A stretch of DNA of 64,000 nt. Origin: Pseudoscleropodium purum. Lineage: Eukaryota > Streptophyta > Bryopsida > Hypnales > Brachytheciaceae. Positions 24,401 to 38,527 of the stretch are shown piece by piece. Position 1 is the first letter of the stretch. The number at the start of each line of letters is the position of its first letter. The stretch lies in contig OZ017796.1 of NCBI GenBank assembly GCA_963969395.1, forward strand, positions 32,230,243 to 32,294,242, read 5' to 3'. The position numbers were made by a program, and so were the translations under genes. A model generated the notes under the pieces. That model made no database searches, was not told where the DNA came from, and saw nothing but the letters and a program-made list of their open reading frames with translations.

Positions 24401-27400
24401 CATCCTCTGTGTACATTCTTTTATTAATCGTCTAAGATGATATCTTGAAAGGAACAAAGTTTGTCGGATACACTTGAAGCCATAACAATCGCTAGCTTTG
24501 TCGGTATTATATCTTGTGTCATGGGTGCTTCTTCTTGTGATGGCTGAGGCTTCTTGGGTTCAGGAGAAGCTTGTCAAAAAGCTTGTCAAACTGAGGAAGT
24601 ATGCTGTGGCACTTACCATTTCTGGCCAGAAAGCATTATTCTTGGTAACATGGCTTTTCATCAGCTCCTTTGGTGAAATATAATCAATTAAATGTAATCA
24701 AGTGGAATATATTCGCACCAATTGAATGAGATAGAGAGACGAACTTGCATGTTAAATTGGTTAAGGCTTCTCTAATAACGTAATGTATTTTACGAATCTC
24801 GCAATTGTATAATATCTAAGACTTACTGATCTTGTTGTGTGCATGAGTTAGCAGAAAAAGAAGAAATTCGGGAAAAGCAAATTCATGAAATGGGCATCTA
24901 GTTGGGTTGGAGTTGGAAAAGGAGCAAAGCGAGAAGCAGGACCTGTAATCTTCAGTTCCACTCTATTTTCACACAGAAAAAGATAGCACTATATTATTCC
25001 AGAGTATTTTGAATTCCTCATCTGAGGTAACTAGTGATTTTTGACCTATGACCTGATTCTCAAATTTTCATGGTTTGTAATTGCAGGTTGGAAGCAAGGT
25101 TATCAGGGAAGGAGAGACGATCAACATTTTTTCAGTTGCTTCTGGGCACTTGTACGTTCATCTTGAAATTTATGACATGCATTTTTATAAATATTAAGTT
25201 TGATCATGAAATATAATGGAGTAAGCAAATTAATAACCATCAGTTTCAGTAACTACGCATGGCTTGTGTGATGGGAAGAGAAGCTTTGACAGAGTGTCTT
25301 ATATTCCAGTTTCATGACCTAAAGAGTTGCTCTTTGTCGCGGGAGGACAGGTATGAGCGATTTTTGAAAATAATGATGTTGAGTGTGTTGAAGAACACAG
25401 ACCGCCCTGTCAAATTTTGGTTCATAAAGAACTATCTTTCCCCTCAATTCAAGGTCCGTACCTTTCCCCTTATTTTTGAGGTGTTGCAAATTTGCGACGG
25501 AATGAAAATATTTCAAGCTTGTTCGTCTCTTTAGGGGAAAAGAATCTAGTTGGCGCTTGCTTGACAAGCAAGTTCAAACATTTCCATTGATTAAAGTTTT
25601 TTGTGATTCCAAAACTCTCATAAACTGGTCATCGCCTGAAGAAGATGAAAGCTGCAGTTTGATATTTGCCTCGTTATACATGATCATTCTATTTTACCTT
25701 GCTGTAGATCACTTTCCAGTATATGTGCTCATTGTCAAGAGAATGAGGGCTCAATTGCAGGGTGTGATTCCTCATATGGCTCGTGAATATGGATTTGAAT
25801 ACGATCTGGTGACTTACAAGTGGCCCTCTTGGTTGCACAAGCAAACTGAGAAGCAACGTATTATCTGGGCTTACAAGATTTTGTTTTTAGATGTTCTTTT
25901 CCCGCTCTCTTTGGAGAAGGCAAGTTCACTTCGTCGTGCTTGCACATTACAGATTCTTTCGGGACAATCATTGCCTTGCGTTTCGCACCTGCTGTTGGAA
26001 TCAACTTAGATTCTCTGATTTCCAAGAGCAGTGATTCCGTTTTTACTGCAGAAGTCATTTTGCATAATATTACGACGCTTATGACTTGCATCTTTTTTTT
26101 TAGTACATGCCGTTTGAATATAATATTTTGTTAAGTTTGCCTAAAATTTGTTTACGTATACTTGTGTGCACAGGTAATATTTGTGGATGCTGATCAAATA
26201 ATTAGAGCTGATATGGCGGAGCTGTATGATATGGACATAGACGGAAAGCCACTTGCATACACACCATTTTGCGACAACAACAAAGAGATGGATGGTTTTC
26301 GATTCTGGAACCAGGTTATAGCATGTTCTGCAGAAATGAGCTCCAGCTTGTGTCATGTCGTTGCTGAATATCATTTAAGGCTCACCTTTCCGTTTTCTGA
26401 ACGCGTTATATCTCTATGGACAATCCGTATTATGATCTGTCTTCTTATCCGAAGACCGACACCGTCTTTCCTGTGGTCTAGCTCTAAATGCAATGACTTC
26501 TAAGATACAAAGAAGTCATCATATGCCCATTTAATAAGAATATGCAAGTTGGACAAGTTTGCTTGATCGAAAAGAGATTGATAAATTGTTTGCAACGGGG
26601 GTTAGGATGCGAGACGGTTGTCTTCCATAGAGGTTTTTATGGGGGGTATGTATGAGCCCGTTCTCAGGTCTGCGCGGAAATCGACTCTAACCAAGTGGCA
26701 CTTACTGACCTTCAATTTTAATATATAGTCTGGCTTCCTTTATGTTCACTTATTTGTGGGTGTTGGATATCAGGGTTTTTGGAAGGACCACTTGAGAGGA
26801 AGGCCTTATCACATCAGGTATATTCCATTAAGAAAAGAATTGATGATCTACCTTCACAAGTTGTCTTACTTTGTCAGTTATTCATGCTTCCAAGCAGATG
26901 TTGGACTTTGTTGTTCTTTCAAAATAGCTCTTGGTTCACTAGTTTCAACAATAATGGTTTCATCTTGCATGACTTGCTATCATGGTTCTGCATCATGTTC
27001 CGGCATCACAAATCACTTTTGGTCTGATACTGTTATTCTCTGCCATCTGAAACAGTGCCCTCTATGTAGTGGATCTCGTGAAATTTCGCCAGTCAGCTGC
27101 AGGAGACAACTTGAGAGTCTTCTATGAGAGTCTAAGTAAAGACCCTAATAGCCTCTCCAACCTGGACCAGGTTAGGTCAAACTTTTGAAACGCCTCCCAT
27201 TGCGTATTTGATTCTCTGTATTGTCTGTTTCAGTTGGAACTGATAAATTTAGTACAGCCCCTATGTCAGTTTCGTTTGATGAAACTAAAACAAACTCTGA
27301 ATTCAGGATTTACCGAACTACGCCCAGCACCAAGTACCAATATTCTCTCTACCCCAGCAATGGCTGTGGTGCGAGTCATGGTGCGGGAATGCAACCAAGG

Positions 27401-28009
27401 CCCAGGCCAAGACAATCGATTTGTGTAATAACCCCATGACCAAGGAGCCGAAACTGGAGGCAAGTGATTTATTTATCATGGATTGTTTTGTTCAAACCGT
27501 TTCAATCTCATGGACTTCGAGTGATCTAATTTCTTAACCATATATGAATTTCTTATGCAATTTCAAAGTGGGAGGTTGTAGACTCCTACAGTGATTGTAT
27601 ACAATCGTATTTCATTCCAAGATCAATAGACATGGACATTGCTTACACCTCTCGCTAACAAGTCCAACTAAGTGATTGAGTAGATGGGCTCGTACAGGAA
27701 ACACGATCAGGTCCCTAACAGTTTTAGTGTCCTCAGTTCTGAATGTAAAACTCTAACAAACTCCACGTTTCTGTCTCTTTTTCTGGACAGGGAGCGAGAC
27801 GTATTGTGGCGGAATGGCCAGACCTTGATCAAGAGGCACGTGATTTCACGACGAGGATTCAGCAAGTGGAGTCTCTGGAGACTGAACCACCGCCTTTGAG
27901 CCCCGCTCACATAGAAGAGGTGTTGGCCGAGGTACAGGACATAGGAAGAACTAAGATGGACAACACCGTGCCTAATAGTGTAGACAAGGAATCGGCTGCG
28001 GAGCTTTGA
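12455..28009 (+). CDS. UGGT: UDP-glucose:glycoprotein glucosyltransferase (UGGT), about 1,652 aa, ~38 exons
   Basis: The ER-lumen folding sensor that re-glucosylates misfolded N-glycoproteins for another calnexin/calreticulin cycle. Exon starts: 12455, 13296, 13845, 14157, 14516, 15064, 15293, 15883, 16233, 16481, 17003, 17436, 17674, 18138, 18470, 18831, 19155, 19727, 19990, 20303, 20608, 21038, 21823, 22231, 22668, 23137, 23485, 23733, 24033, 24855, 25087, 25351, 25761, 26174, 26774, 27056, 27307 and 27791. The first exon ends at 12609 and the stop is 28007-28009. Exon lengths sum to 4,959 nt in frame. The protein has a signal peptide ([18 protein letters not shown]), the thioredoxin-like folding-sensor region, and a C-terminal GT24 domain from about residue 1325 with the metal-binding VDADQ motif (D1434, D1436), [17 protein letters not shown] and [12 protein letters not shown]. 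It ends in AAEL, a KDEL-like ER-retention end. Introns 12, 24, 33 and 37 start with GC. The exon 15-16 join (18565 to 18831) is the weakest point; an extra small exon or the 18824 acceptor is possible. Confidence 0.93.
21125..21669. mobile_element. Inverted-repeat element inside UGGT intron 22, about 545 bp
   Basis: The left end CTTAACCCCGAAAGGACCAGA pairs with the right end, whose complement reads CTTAACCCTTTAAGGACCAGA (18 of 21 match). The interior is AT-rich and non-coding. It sits wholly in intron 22 (21107-21822). A similar end, TTAACCTCTTAAGGACTTG, occurs at 39063. Confidence 0.6.
27540..27735 (+). repeat. Dispersed intron repeat, copy 2 (UGGT intron 37)
   Basis: It shares GAATTTCTTATGCAATTTCAAAGTGGGAGG-type blocks with copy 1 (5537), and the CTAACAAGTCCAACTAAGTG and GATCAGGTC blocks with copy 3 (48105). 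Sense orientation relative to UGGT; non-coding. Confidence 0.65.
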
Positions 28010-28618
28010 ATGTATTCCGACATAAGAGGTCTTGCTCTTCATATTACAACAGTGGGTAACCTCCACTTCCGTGACTAGTCATCCTTTAATTTGTGGATTT
28101 CAGTTCCAGTGATAAGTCTTATCTTTGTTCTCATGTTCTGAATCACTGAACCCTAAACCCTGAGCCCGAAAAGGAATGGACATATTGGGCTCTTTCCTCT
28201 TTGTCTGCCTCGCCAATCTAGTGCAACCAGACACACTCTTGCACTGCCGAGACAGCTCAACTAAGGTAACAACACATAATATCGTCCAAATAACGGATCG
28301 AGCATGGTTCCTATTATTGAACTCTAAACCTTTTTGTTGGGACTTGATGGTAGTTAAAAGGAGACTCTAGAATTCTCGTTGAATGCATTTTATGGACTCT
28401 GTAGAATAAACTACGAATTTTCATAGTGGTGAAAAGTAATATATCCAAATCAATCCTAGGTTCTCATGTTCAAAGGACTAGGCATGAATCTAAGGTAGTG
28501 TACTCATAAACTGTCCCTTTAAGGACTGGTCGGCCTTTAAGATGGGTTTTAGATGCCTGAAATAATTTTCGCTTATTTTTCACTCAAAGAAAAATTGATG
28601 TGAAATCTAACACAAGTG

Positions 28619-28680
28619 AATTACTTATGAGCAATTACTTATGAGTATATTTTTCGGAGCACTTATGAATTACTTATGAG
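28619..28680 (+). repeat. Short tandem repeat of ATTACTTATGAG
   Basis: Three whole copies of the 12-mer and one partial copy lie within about 62 bp, separated by short spacers. Confidence 0.7.
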
Positions 28681-29973
28681 TTTCCAAAGAATTTTGCAGT
28701 AGGCACCTATTTGTGATCCTAGGCCTTGCAAAACCCACACATGCATAGTCTGAAAAAAGATATGGCTAGACCAAAAACAAGAAGTGAGGCATTCAAAAAG
28801 TAATACACAAGGTTCCTAAAATGCAACACTTACTAATCTTAAATGAACCCTACATTCTTTTAATATGTGTAAGAAGGTAGCTAGGCAATCAATTCTCATT
28901 TAGAAAAATTAGGTGAAAACATCTTGGCTTTGAAATGGACCCTCCCCAGCTCTTATTCCATCCATTAGAAAAGTATGAACAAATCTCATTACCGCTTTGA
29001 CATTATGAGCATTCCAACTCACATCCAGTGACTATTGCTTTTGAAGCCACCTATGGAATAGTTTGAAGAAGGTCGGAATTAGAGTAGACTACTATAGATG
29101 GGATGGTTTTGCAAACATGTTACAATTGGGTGTAGTTACTTGATGCCATAGACTCACATAGTATTGAACATTTGGTTTGCAAAGTCATAGATAATGAGGA
29201 AAAGTAAGAAATATTGTATGCACTTCAAAGTAGAGCCTTTTGGTTATCATCTGTGCAATTGGATTCTTCAAGTTAGGAATTAATAGGATATATAGAGTAC
29301 TAGTAGTGTGGATTATAGCTTTTTGGTGTAGTCAACAAATAATGCACATTTGTGGTTTGTAGAGTAAAATTTTCATGTAAAAAATTATTTAGAAATAGCA
29401 AAATTTGTTACAAAAAAACATATTTCAAAATAGAAGATTTTTGAGGCAACCAAAAGACTCCAATTTCTTGAACTATGGGAATTCTACCACATAAGTAGTT
29501 TGACATGGTTGAGAGACTATCATGTCAAATAATAATATTTAAATAGATTTTTAAAAATTTTAAATTTTTAAATTTAATTTTAATTTTGGATAGTAGTGGT
29601 TGGTTCATAGCATGGCAAATGGGACTAAAACAATCTCTTAATGCCCTCAAATCTCCCCTAGTGTCTTATAGGAGTCTAGATGATGGGAGTTATGGGAAAT
29701 GGAGATTCAATAACTAGAATTGGAATCTAATACTACAAGTACATGGAATGTGTAGTGATGGAAAATTGTGACCTTTGGTGTCACTAGAATTAAAGTACCA
29801 CACTTTAATTCACTTTGTAGGCACTTTAGAAAGTTTGGAGGAAATAAGTGTTACTAAATAACACAACATATACCTATTTCTAAGTGCCTATAAAAATATA
29901 GGCCTAAGAAAATCTTGAAAATAAGTATTTAGATACTCAATTTAACTTCTCCAATCAAAAGATTTTTGAAGGT

Positions 29974-30553
29974 GAAATTTATTTTTAGAATCTTTGGAAT
30001 CTTTTTTGAATCTTTTTGGAATATTTGAGAATCTAAGTATAATGAATTAAAAAAAAATTAATCATGTAAAATTCAGTCTTTTTTCAATTCAGCAGACTTT
30101 GGAGTCCATTCTCGCATAGTATAATAAAAAATTTCAAAAAATTTAGAACTGAAAATAGTTGTAAATTCAAGTTAAATTTCACCTACAAAAACCCGTTTGT
30201 GATTTTGATTCTCCAATCAAAAGTTATGGACAAAAATCGGAGAGGATGTTGAAAATGTGAAAATAAATGTTTTTAACTACCCTTCTCTGATTTTTGTATA
30301 TAACTTTTGATTGGAGGATCGAAATCACAAACGGATTTTTGTAGGTGAAAGTTAGCTTGAATTTACAACTATTTTCAGTTCTAAATTTTTTGAAATTTTT
30401 TATTATACTATGCGAGAATGGACTCCAAAGTCTGCTGAATTGAAAAAAGACTGAATTTTACATGATTAATTTTTTTTTAACTCATTATACATAGATTCTC
30501 AAATATTCCAAAAAAATTCCAAAGATTCTAAAAATATTCTTAAAAGATTTCAA
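29974..30553. repeat. Large foldback element: ~270-bp arms, ~40-bp loop
   Basis: The arm at about 29974-30244 is mirrored by 30285-30553 as a near-perfect inverted repeat. Matched landmarks include CTGAATTGAAAAAAGACTGAA, CATTCTCGCATAGTATAATA, CTCCAATCAAAAGTTAT and TTTTTAGAATCTTTGGAAT. Transcription from either side would give a long double-stranded RNA. Non-coding. It could be a foldback transposon or a young inverted duplication. Confidence 0.85.
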
Positions 30554-33500
30554 ATTCAACAAAAACTTGTTGATTTGATCATTGCACTATTCAAATCAAC
30601 AAAAAGAATTTGCCATTTTGTTGATTTTCACAAAAAGTTACAAAATGGTCATTCTACTGTCCCAAATAACAAAAATTAGTTGAATTTCTGTTGTTTTGGT
30701 CATGCATTTCTAGTAATGCATCCATCAACAAAGATCTAAATCAAATATTCTTTGTTAGATTTGTTTGATGGGGTAATTTAGTTACCACAATCAACAAACA
30801 AGATGACTACAGTAGTGATCTGAATGGACAGAAATCGTCCCCATACATCTTGGACACACTTTGGAGATAGATTATGGATGAATTTTGGAGACAAGCTCTA
30901 TGGTCACTATGTGCAAAAACTATATAGATGAGCTTAGGGTATATAGTTGCTATGAATAGACTCTAGGGACAATTTAGGAAGATGGACATTGTGAATGTAG
31001 CTCTAACAGATAGTCTAGATGAACGTAAAGATAAAGTGTAGATGGACTTTTTGGATGGCCCGGATCGACTAAACTAATGAGTGGTTTGATCGGCCTCTTA
31101 GGATAGATGGATGGATAGATTGGACAATTTGAATAAATGTATATGGTTTAAATGTATATGTCTCGTAAGGGACTTGAACTCCTGTCAAACCATTAGAAAG
31201 GAATGTCATGTCAAAATTAAATTCTGAATTTTATAATAGAAATCTAGAGGTTTTTGAAAACATAAAATAAGTAGAACTTGGAATTAAAAGAAGAAAGATA
31301 TAGGTGAATGAAATTTAAGTGTTAGAATGGATGAAACTAAGTAGCAAAGTTCATTCAAAAGGAACAAGAAGAACATAAACTAAGAAAATAAATACCTCCT
31401 AGAAGCCAAAAGTAAAGTTAAAAGTTAGTTTTAACTTTTAGGTTAGGAAAAACTTGTAGATATAGATTGAAAAATTGATTAGTGGTCTAAAAACTTCATC
31501 CATCAATATCTTTTGCTAGAAAGATTGTTGATTATTTTGAATTTTATGTCTTTAGAAATGGAATGATATTTTTTTAACTTTATTTTGTTAAATTTAGATT
31601 GAAACCATTCCTTTAGGAAAGCATAGTGGCCATAGTAATTCAGCTATTAGGCTTTATTCTTGCATTTAGGGTAGGTTTTTGTGGGTTATTTTACAAGTTT
31701 AGGGCATTTGGGCATTGAAAAAGATTCATTTCTTGGAAGGCACAATACACAACGCCTAGGCACCCTTTAGGATAAGAATTCACATCAAAATTAGAACCTA
31801 GTTGTACTTGTATATTTACCAAAGGTGGGTTAATAAATGCTTATAAGAATCAACTTTGGAGTTTGAATATGGAATTAGATTGTACATTATCTTAGTCCGG
31901 GTGATGACCTTGAATACCTCTTACAACTATTGTGGTCAATCATATCCAATTTTGTCAACAACGGAACAACTTGTTGCCTTTCTATAATCCATTTGGGCCA
32001 AAGGGTAGATATAGTTTGTGTATGTGTTGTCGTATGTTCCACCTCCAATGCTTGATCCTTGCTATGGTGGTAAGAACAAGATGTATGTAGTGTAGAGCTC
32101 CTTTCCATTGATGCTTATATCAAATGTTTGACTTTGAAAACCATATCCCTAAGCATTAAAAATACAATGTAGAGAAAATTGCCCAACACAATTTACAAAT
32201 TGGAATGGAGGAAGTATATAGGTTGGTTGTAGAAGTAGAAGCACTTTCAATTGGATCTTCTAGTTCAAAGTATGGAAAAAATAAATTTTAAAAGCAATGA
32301 ACAAATAACAAGGTGTGGCAAAACCATTCATTTAGGGCATGAATGCCAATTGCAACATTTCTTTGCATACCTTCTGGGTGGTCATTAGGAGTTTGGGACT
32401 TCCACCTTGATGCTTTCATAAGAGCTCCACACCCTAATGGCAATGTCCTCATTGGATTGCAAGGGAGGCAAGTAAAATTTGTTGGACAATTACTACCTCA
32501 TATAGTTAATTGCTTCTATTGTGAGATACATAGCATATTAGGAGATGATAGAATTAAATGCCATCTATGGTTTCTTATAATATAAACATGATTAAGTCCC
32601 TTGGCCTTCTTACAAAAATTGCAATTGAAAGAAAAATTGTGAATTTTTTTGAGAGAAAGTGTAGCCCGTAACATCATTGAACTAAACTTCGATGTTGAAA
32701 GAGATCCAAGACACATTAAATCTCATAGAGTAGGTTACAGTGTTGGGGGGGTGTAGGCAGTGGGAGCAACAATATTACAGTAGATTAGCTTGCATGTAGG
32801 ATATAATTAGTGTAGGAGTTGTATATAGTATATATTCTTTCATTTTGATAACCTCTTTGTGTATATTAATGTTTCTTTAAAAATAAATATGAATTTTAAA
32901 ATATTTTATGCAAATTGTTTCTCATTCTCAATCTTACAACTTTGTCTTAGGTTTCATCCTAAAATCAAAATGGCTAAATCCTAAATAGCCCAACTCCATT
33001 TTTTTTTCTAAGTTCCACTATGTGCAAATATTCACATAATCAGTGAAGTGTCTTAAAAGGCCTTTCCTAAATTGTGGAGTTTGACTTGACCCTAGACCTT
33101 GCCCCTAATTAAATTTATTAATTAAAATAGAAAGGGAGAATTAGTATCATACCTTGGATTGTGCTTCATCATACCAATATTGAAATGCACCTCTAAAGTC
33201 CTCCTCTTGGACCATTGTATTTCTTCAAATTTTAACCCCTAAATGCTCAAACTATGTTTTTTTAGCAACATAGAAATTTTGGGCAACTTACTACAAATAG
33301 AGTTTTTATTTTTGTGCTTTTAATTTAGCTTCTACTTACCTCAAATCTACCTTCTCCCTTTAGACTAGTTGTATTCTATTTTTATTTTGCTCTAACTTCT
33401 CTAAAATAGGCTTAAGAGAACTATTTGTCATCAAAAGTTTCAATTTTTTGAAAGGCCTTGTTTGATGTGGAAGCCCCTGGTACCAATAGAGGCCCCTAGC

Positions 33501-36500
33501 CTACCTGGAAGAGCCCCAATGGAGACTCTAGCCCTACTCAGGGGAGCCTAATCCCAACCAAGAGCTGTAGATTAAAAAACTTTAAAACAATTTGTCATTT
33601 TGTCTTTTCACTTGTTTTTGTAGTAGTCAAACAGTCTCTTTTTAGTTGTAAAGAGACAAGATGCCAAATAATTTGCATTAGTGTGAAAAGGATTTAAATT
33701 GGATTTGAATGGAGATAGTTTGGAAGGATTAGAAGGAAAACATAGAGGCATGGTGACTTTTTAGATCAAACATTGGATTATTCATCACACAATTTTTGAA
33801 GCTATATATAGCTAAGGTTTATAGTCTTTAGTTAGAAAGTTTATATAAAAGTCTATTTTTAATATATGGCTCATTAACTAATTGTATTAGTGTATTGCTT
33901 CAATCAATCATTATTATCTTATTCTTGTATGAGTGTAATTGTGCGTATTAAATTGCATGTACATGTGATGGCTGAAATATTCTTGTGTTAGTTTGCAAGT
34001 ATAGAAACTTTAATTGTATTTGAGAAATCATCACTTAATTATTTGTGAGCCATTGGATGGAGGAACTATCAAGGAGTGGGTTTAAAGGGATTGTCAAGTT
34101 AAGAGTTTGGAAGGCAAATTGGCCAGGAGGTTCAAATTGTCATTGTTAAGAATGAAATTAAGTTCATGGACTATAAATTGCAAGTTTATAGGATCAACGA
34201 GGGGTTCAGGACAAGTGTTACGGTTGATTTGTTGAGCAATATGAGATTTTCTTTCTATTTATATTAATTGAAGATGAAATTAATTTTGAAAGATTTAGTG
34301 ATTGCATCTACTATGTTTGAATTGTTTTGAGTTAGTTAGATTTGAATTGAGTCTCATTGTTTTGTATATTTTGGAAATGATTTGTTGAATCATGTAAGTC
34401 TAAATTGTCTCACTACGAGGGAATGTTGTCATTTTTTGTCAATTCGGACACCATTTATCAATTAAAACATGTCAATTCAGACAATGTTTTCTTGTAGCTC
34501 TAACTTGATACAAGTCATCTTGTCATGACATTACAGGTCACAATAGGATTGTGAGTGGTCTAATTGACATAAATTATAAGTTGATAGTATAATTGGGCTA
34601 TTGAGGAATTTAACATTTTATTCCCAAAATTTCCATGATAAAACCCCTTCTTCTTGAAAGTGACTTTAGATACTTAGATGAAAGACAAATTGACCTTTCC
34701 TCTAAAAGAACCCCTATACTAACAGCTTTGGATTTTATTTGTAAGAGAGAGAAAATCCAAGCTTACATTTGGCACCACCATTGTAAAGCACAATGATGCA
34801 GTGAAATGGAAATGCAACAAGTTGGACAAGAAGCAGCATAAGGACCAAGAGGATTGGCACCACAATAAACAAATTTGCTTCAAACCACAAGGAAGTCAAT
34901 CATGCTAAATGGGGCTATGTTGTTGCCAATTTTTTTATTTTCAAGTCTACTAGGCTATTGAATTGTAAACATGTCTAACAACTTGACTTGTTTCCATTAG
35001 CAAGTAAAATAGAGTTCCAAATATTAATCCAAAATCAAATAAGGGATTTTTGTAGATATGGAAAAGTCAAATAGGGTGAATGCAAGAAACGCCGGCCATT
35101 TTTGTTGCATTGTCCATAATACTCATGATTTTTCAAGTAGTACTGTAAAATTTGAAAAAAAATTGAAAAACATATTTCATGTATAAACCTTTAAGAAAAA
35201 GGTACCTTATGAAGGAAAAGCATAGAAAAAAAATTTAAGAACGAGAACTTGAAAAGTGCAAAATCTCATGATAATAGATACTTTGACGTTTTAATTTGTA
35301 AAATATTGAAAAAATCATTTTTAAATAAACTAAAAATTGTCAATTTGAGAAGACTTTGTGATGAATAGATTTCATCAAAAGAATGATCTTGAAACCATTT
35401 TCAATGTTCAAAATTGCACGCACAAAGAGGCCTTGTTTGCATGAATGTAGAAGACATAAAATAATGTTTTTTTAAGTTCTTTTTGGTAGACACATGCCTC
35501 TCTAGTGTGGAAATAGAGCACAAAAATTTAAACTCTAGATCATTAATTTTGAGTAGTCCCAAGCAGTACTAAAAAACACTAAACCATGAAGTGTGACAAA
35601 TTAGCTAAATTGGTATTTAAATATAAAATTATTTTTGAAATTTTTTGAAAAATAAATTCTCTTATTATTGTCTAAATATTGATCTTTACAAAAAATTCAA
35701 GTGCATTAGATTGAATCTACAAAAGATATCACCAATCACAACTTAGAAACTACAAATGTGATGCAAAAAAGTACTAGTGTTTCCTCCATTCATCCAAAGG
35801 CAGGGATAGGAAAAGAGGCAATTTAGTAAGCAACCCTTCTTGTGAAGAATTGTCTTTACCAATTTTGAGATTATAAGTCCAAAGGTTGCTTATTTTGTAG
35901 TCCATACAAGTAGTATGGCTCATTTATGAACTTGTGCATAATTTATGAATATATTTGAACCTTCAAAACTCAAATTGCTTGTATTCTATTGTGTGAAAAA
36001 TCTTTTGTGAGTTGTATTTATCAAGTTGACAATGTTGTCTTGTCTTGTTGTGTGTATGAGTTGTGCATAGTAAATCGTCTAAGCATTTTGGTTGTGTATG
36101 ATCCATAAGATTAATTGCCAAGAGATTTAAAATCTAATTATTGTGAGCTTAAGTGTAAGCAAATTGTAAATTTGTGTGAGGTTATTATATAGTGATTAAT
36201 TTATTTATTTGTAAGAATTTATGTGAATTACTTGATCAAGTCGTCATATTATATATATTGTTCTATAATCTTGAGCTTTGCTAGTCAATTAATAGGGATG
36301 TGCACTAAGTCTAATTGAAGGGAAGTTGAAATGATCAATTTGCCAAGGATTGAAGTGTATTCAAATTGCATCTTGAATGAATTTATTGAATGGTGCTTTA
36401 GTCTATTCAACCATTTATAATTGTGTGATCAAATTGTTGAGTTTTATACAATATTTTTCAATCTTAAGTATTGTGAGTCAATAAGGTCATGAGGAATGTA

Positions 36501-38424
36501 GTAACTAATGAATTGTTGGAGCAATCAAGTGAACTAGTGAAGTTTTGGGGCTTGTGCTTTTCATTGTGTGCTATCAATTTAGCTATATCATATCATGAAA
36601 TGTTGAATGGAAAATTGTCTTATTATATTGATGATAAAATTGATTTGGTCAAAATATCAATTTGTCATGTGTTTAAGTCTATAAATTATTTGTCATTTTT
36701 TGTGCAAACAATTGTGAAACTATTGGAGCATGAGTATATTGAATTATCAATATAAAAATATGAATGTGTGGAGGCAAATCACCTATAGAGATTTAATGGT
36801 TCAAGTTAGTTTATTGGATTAACCATAACTTCGTTGGGTGATTTGTCCAATTAGCTTGTGCAACCTTTGTATGATTGTAGACTTGGGAGTGAGTCAATTT
36901 GAGAATAATGTTGTCTTAGTTAATTTTTGTATATGGAATGAAGATCAAATAGACTTATAGACTATGAGCAAACTATTGCCTATGTGTTTTTGTATTACTT
37001 GGTGAAATCAAATATTAATTAATCTAGTTGCGTATCCAAGTTGTCTAAGTTGCATAGACGTAATGTAAAGTCTAATATTCAAGTATGTTCTTTATGAGAT
37101 TGTTGTTAAGCATATCTTAATTAGTAAAATCAATTAGAAAATTCAATAATGAAATTAATATGAAAAAGATATTTATATAAAAAATTTAGACTAGTTGGTG
37201 TACAATTAGACTTGTAATTCAAGTGCATATAGAATAATGAGCAAATATTCTATACATGTCAAATTTTCATATACAAGGATAGACTTTGTTCTTGATTAAA
37301 TTATAGGACAAACAAGTTGTAGGAGCACAGCTTGATCAATTCGGCAATATAGCATGTGGTATGAGCTAGTCGATTTAGTCACAACAAATAGGGAGTGAGT
37401 GAGGCAATTAGCACAATCATAAGGTCGATTTGTGGGCCATCTAGTCAAAAGTCAATGTCTTGATGAATTGAACCAACCTAATGCAAATGAAGACCAAAAC
37501 AAATTGAATGTAAAAAATTAGAGTAAATAGGCAAACGTGAAGATTGAACTAGAGTTTCAGGAAAGAATTAGTACTTTCATACCAATGCATATGGTACAAT
37601 GGTTTAGGAATATGGATTGATTGATTATACCTTAATTGCAATTAGGCTAGTATTTACCTATTGCCTAGGATGGAAAAACAATTAAAAAAATTAATAAAAC
37701 AAATCTATATCATCTCTAAAACGTTTATTCTATTTCAAAGTATATAACTTGGCATTTTGATTAAGTTGATAAAATATGCATCTCCCATGACAAATTGACT
37801 TGAACCTAAGGATTTGATTGGAGATTTGTTCTAAGAATTTCTAACACTATATAAGATTAGGACTGCATTTCATTGTGTTTATTAAAAATAGCATTAGGAA
37901 TGAATTGCATCTATTTAAATAAAAATAAATAGTTTCTTATTTAACCTCAAAATCAACCATTAAATTGGAATAGTTAAGTGTCCAAATTACAAAACAAGTA
38001 ACCTTAGTCACAATACTTTAGACTTATAAAGCTTTCCAAAGGAATTATCCCTGCATACTAATTTTTTTGTGGTTTTGTTAAATAGACAAAATTTATATTA
38101 CAAGAGCCCAATCTCCAAGTATTAAGAGAAGGAAGGAAAGCCATTGGGAAGGAGGAATTGCTGGAAGAAAAGGGGAAAGCCATTGGTCCCTTGTAATGCA
38201 ATTATAGAGGAAATTTTTATTTTTTTTATTTTTATTTTTTAAATTTGGAACTTGATGTAGTACTATTGGTGCCATGTCATTTCCATGTTGGATTGATTAT
38301 TTATTTATTTATTTTCAAAAATATATTTATATTTTTATATTTTCACACAAGGGGCCAAAAAATGTAAGCTCAATAACTCTCTTAAGGGTTTAGAATTTTT
38401 GTAATGACTTTGATTCACTTTTCA

Positions 38425-38527
<103 letters not shown>

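Noticed and set aside
32738..32937. Possible solo copia LTR (TGTTGGGGGGG ... TTACA)
   Set aside because: The ends and the TATA-rich interior look LTR-like, but I find no 5-bp target duplication, no partner LTR and no primer-binding site.
33470..33560. GC-richer island with repeated AGCCCC/GGCCCCTAG words
   Set aside because: Too short, with no open frame or pairing partner; perhaps a retroelement scrap, but unsupported.
36489..36755. 88-residue open frame in AT-rich DNA
   Set aside because: Ile/Leu/Ser-rich composition as expected of random AT-rich sequence; no motif.
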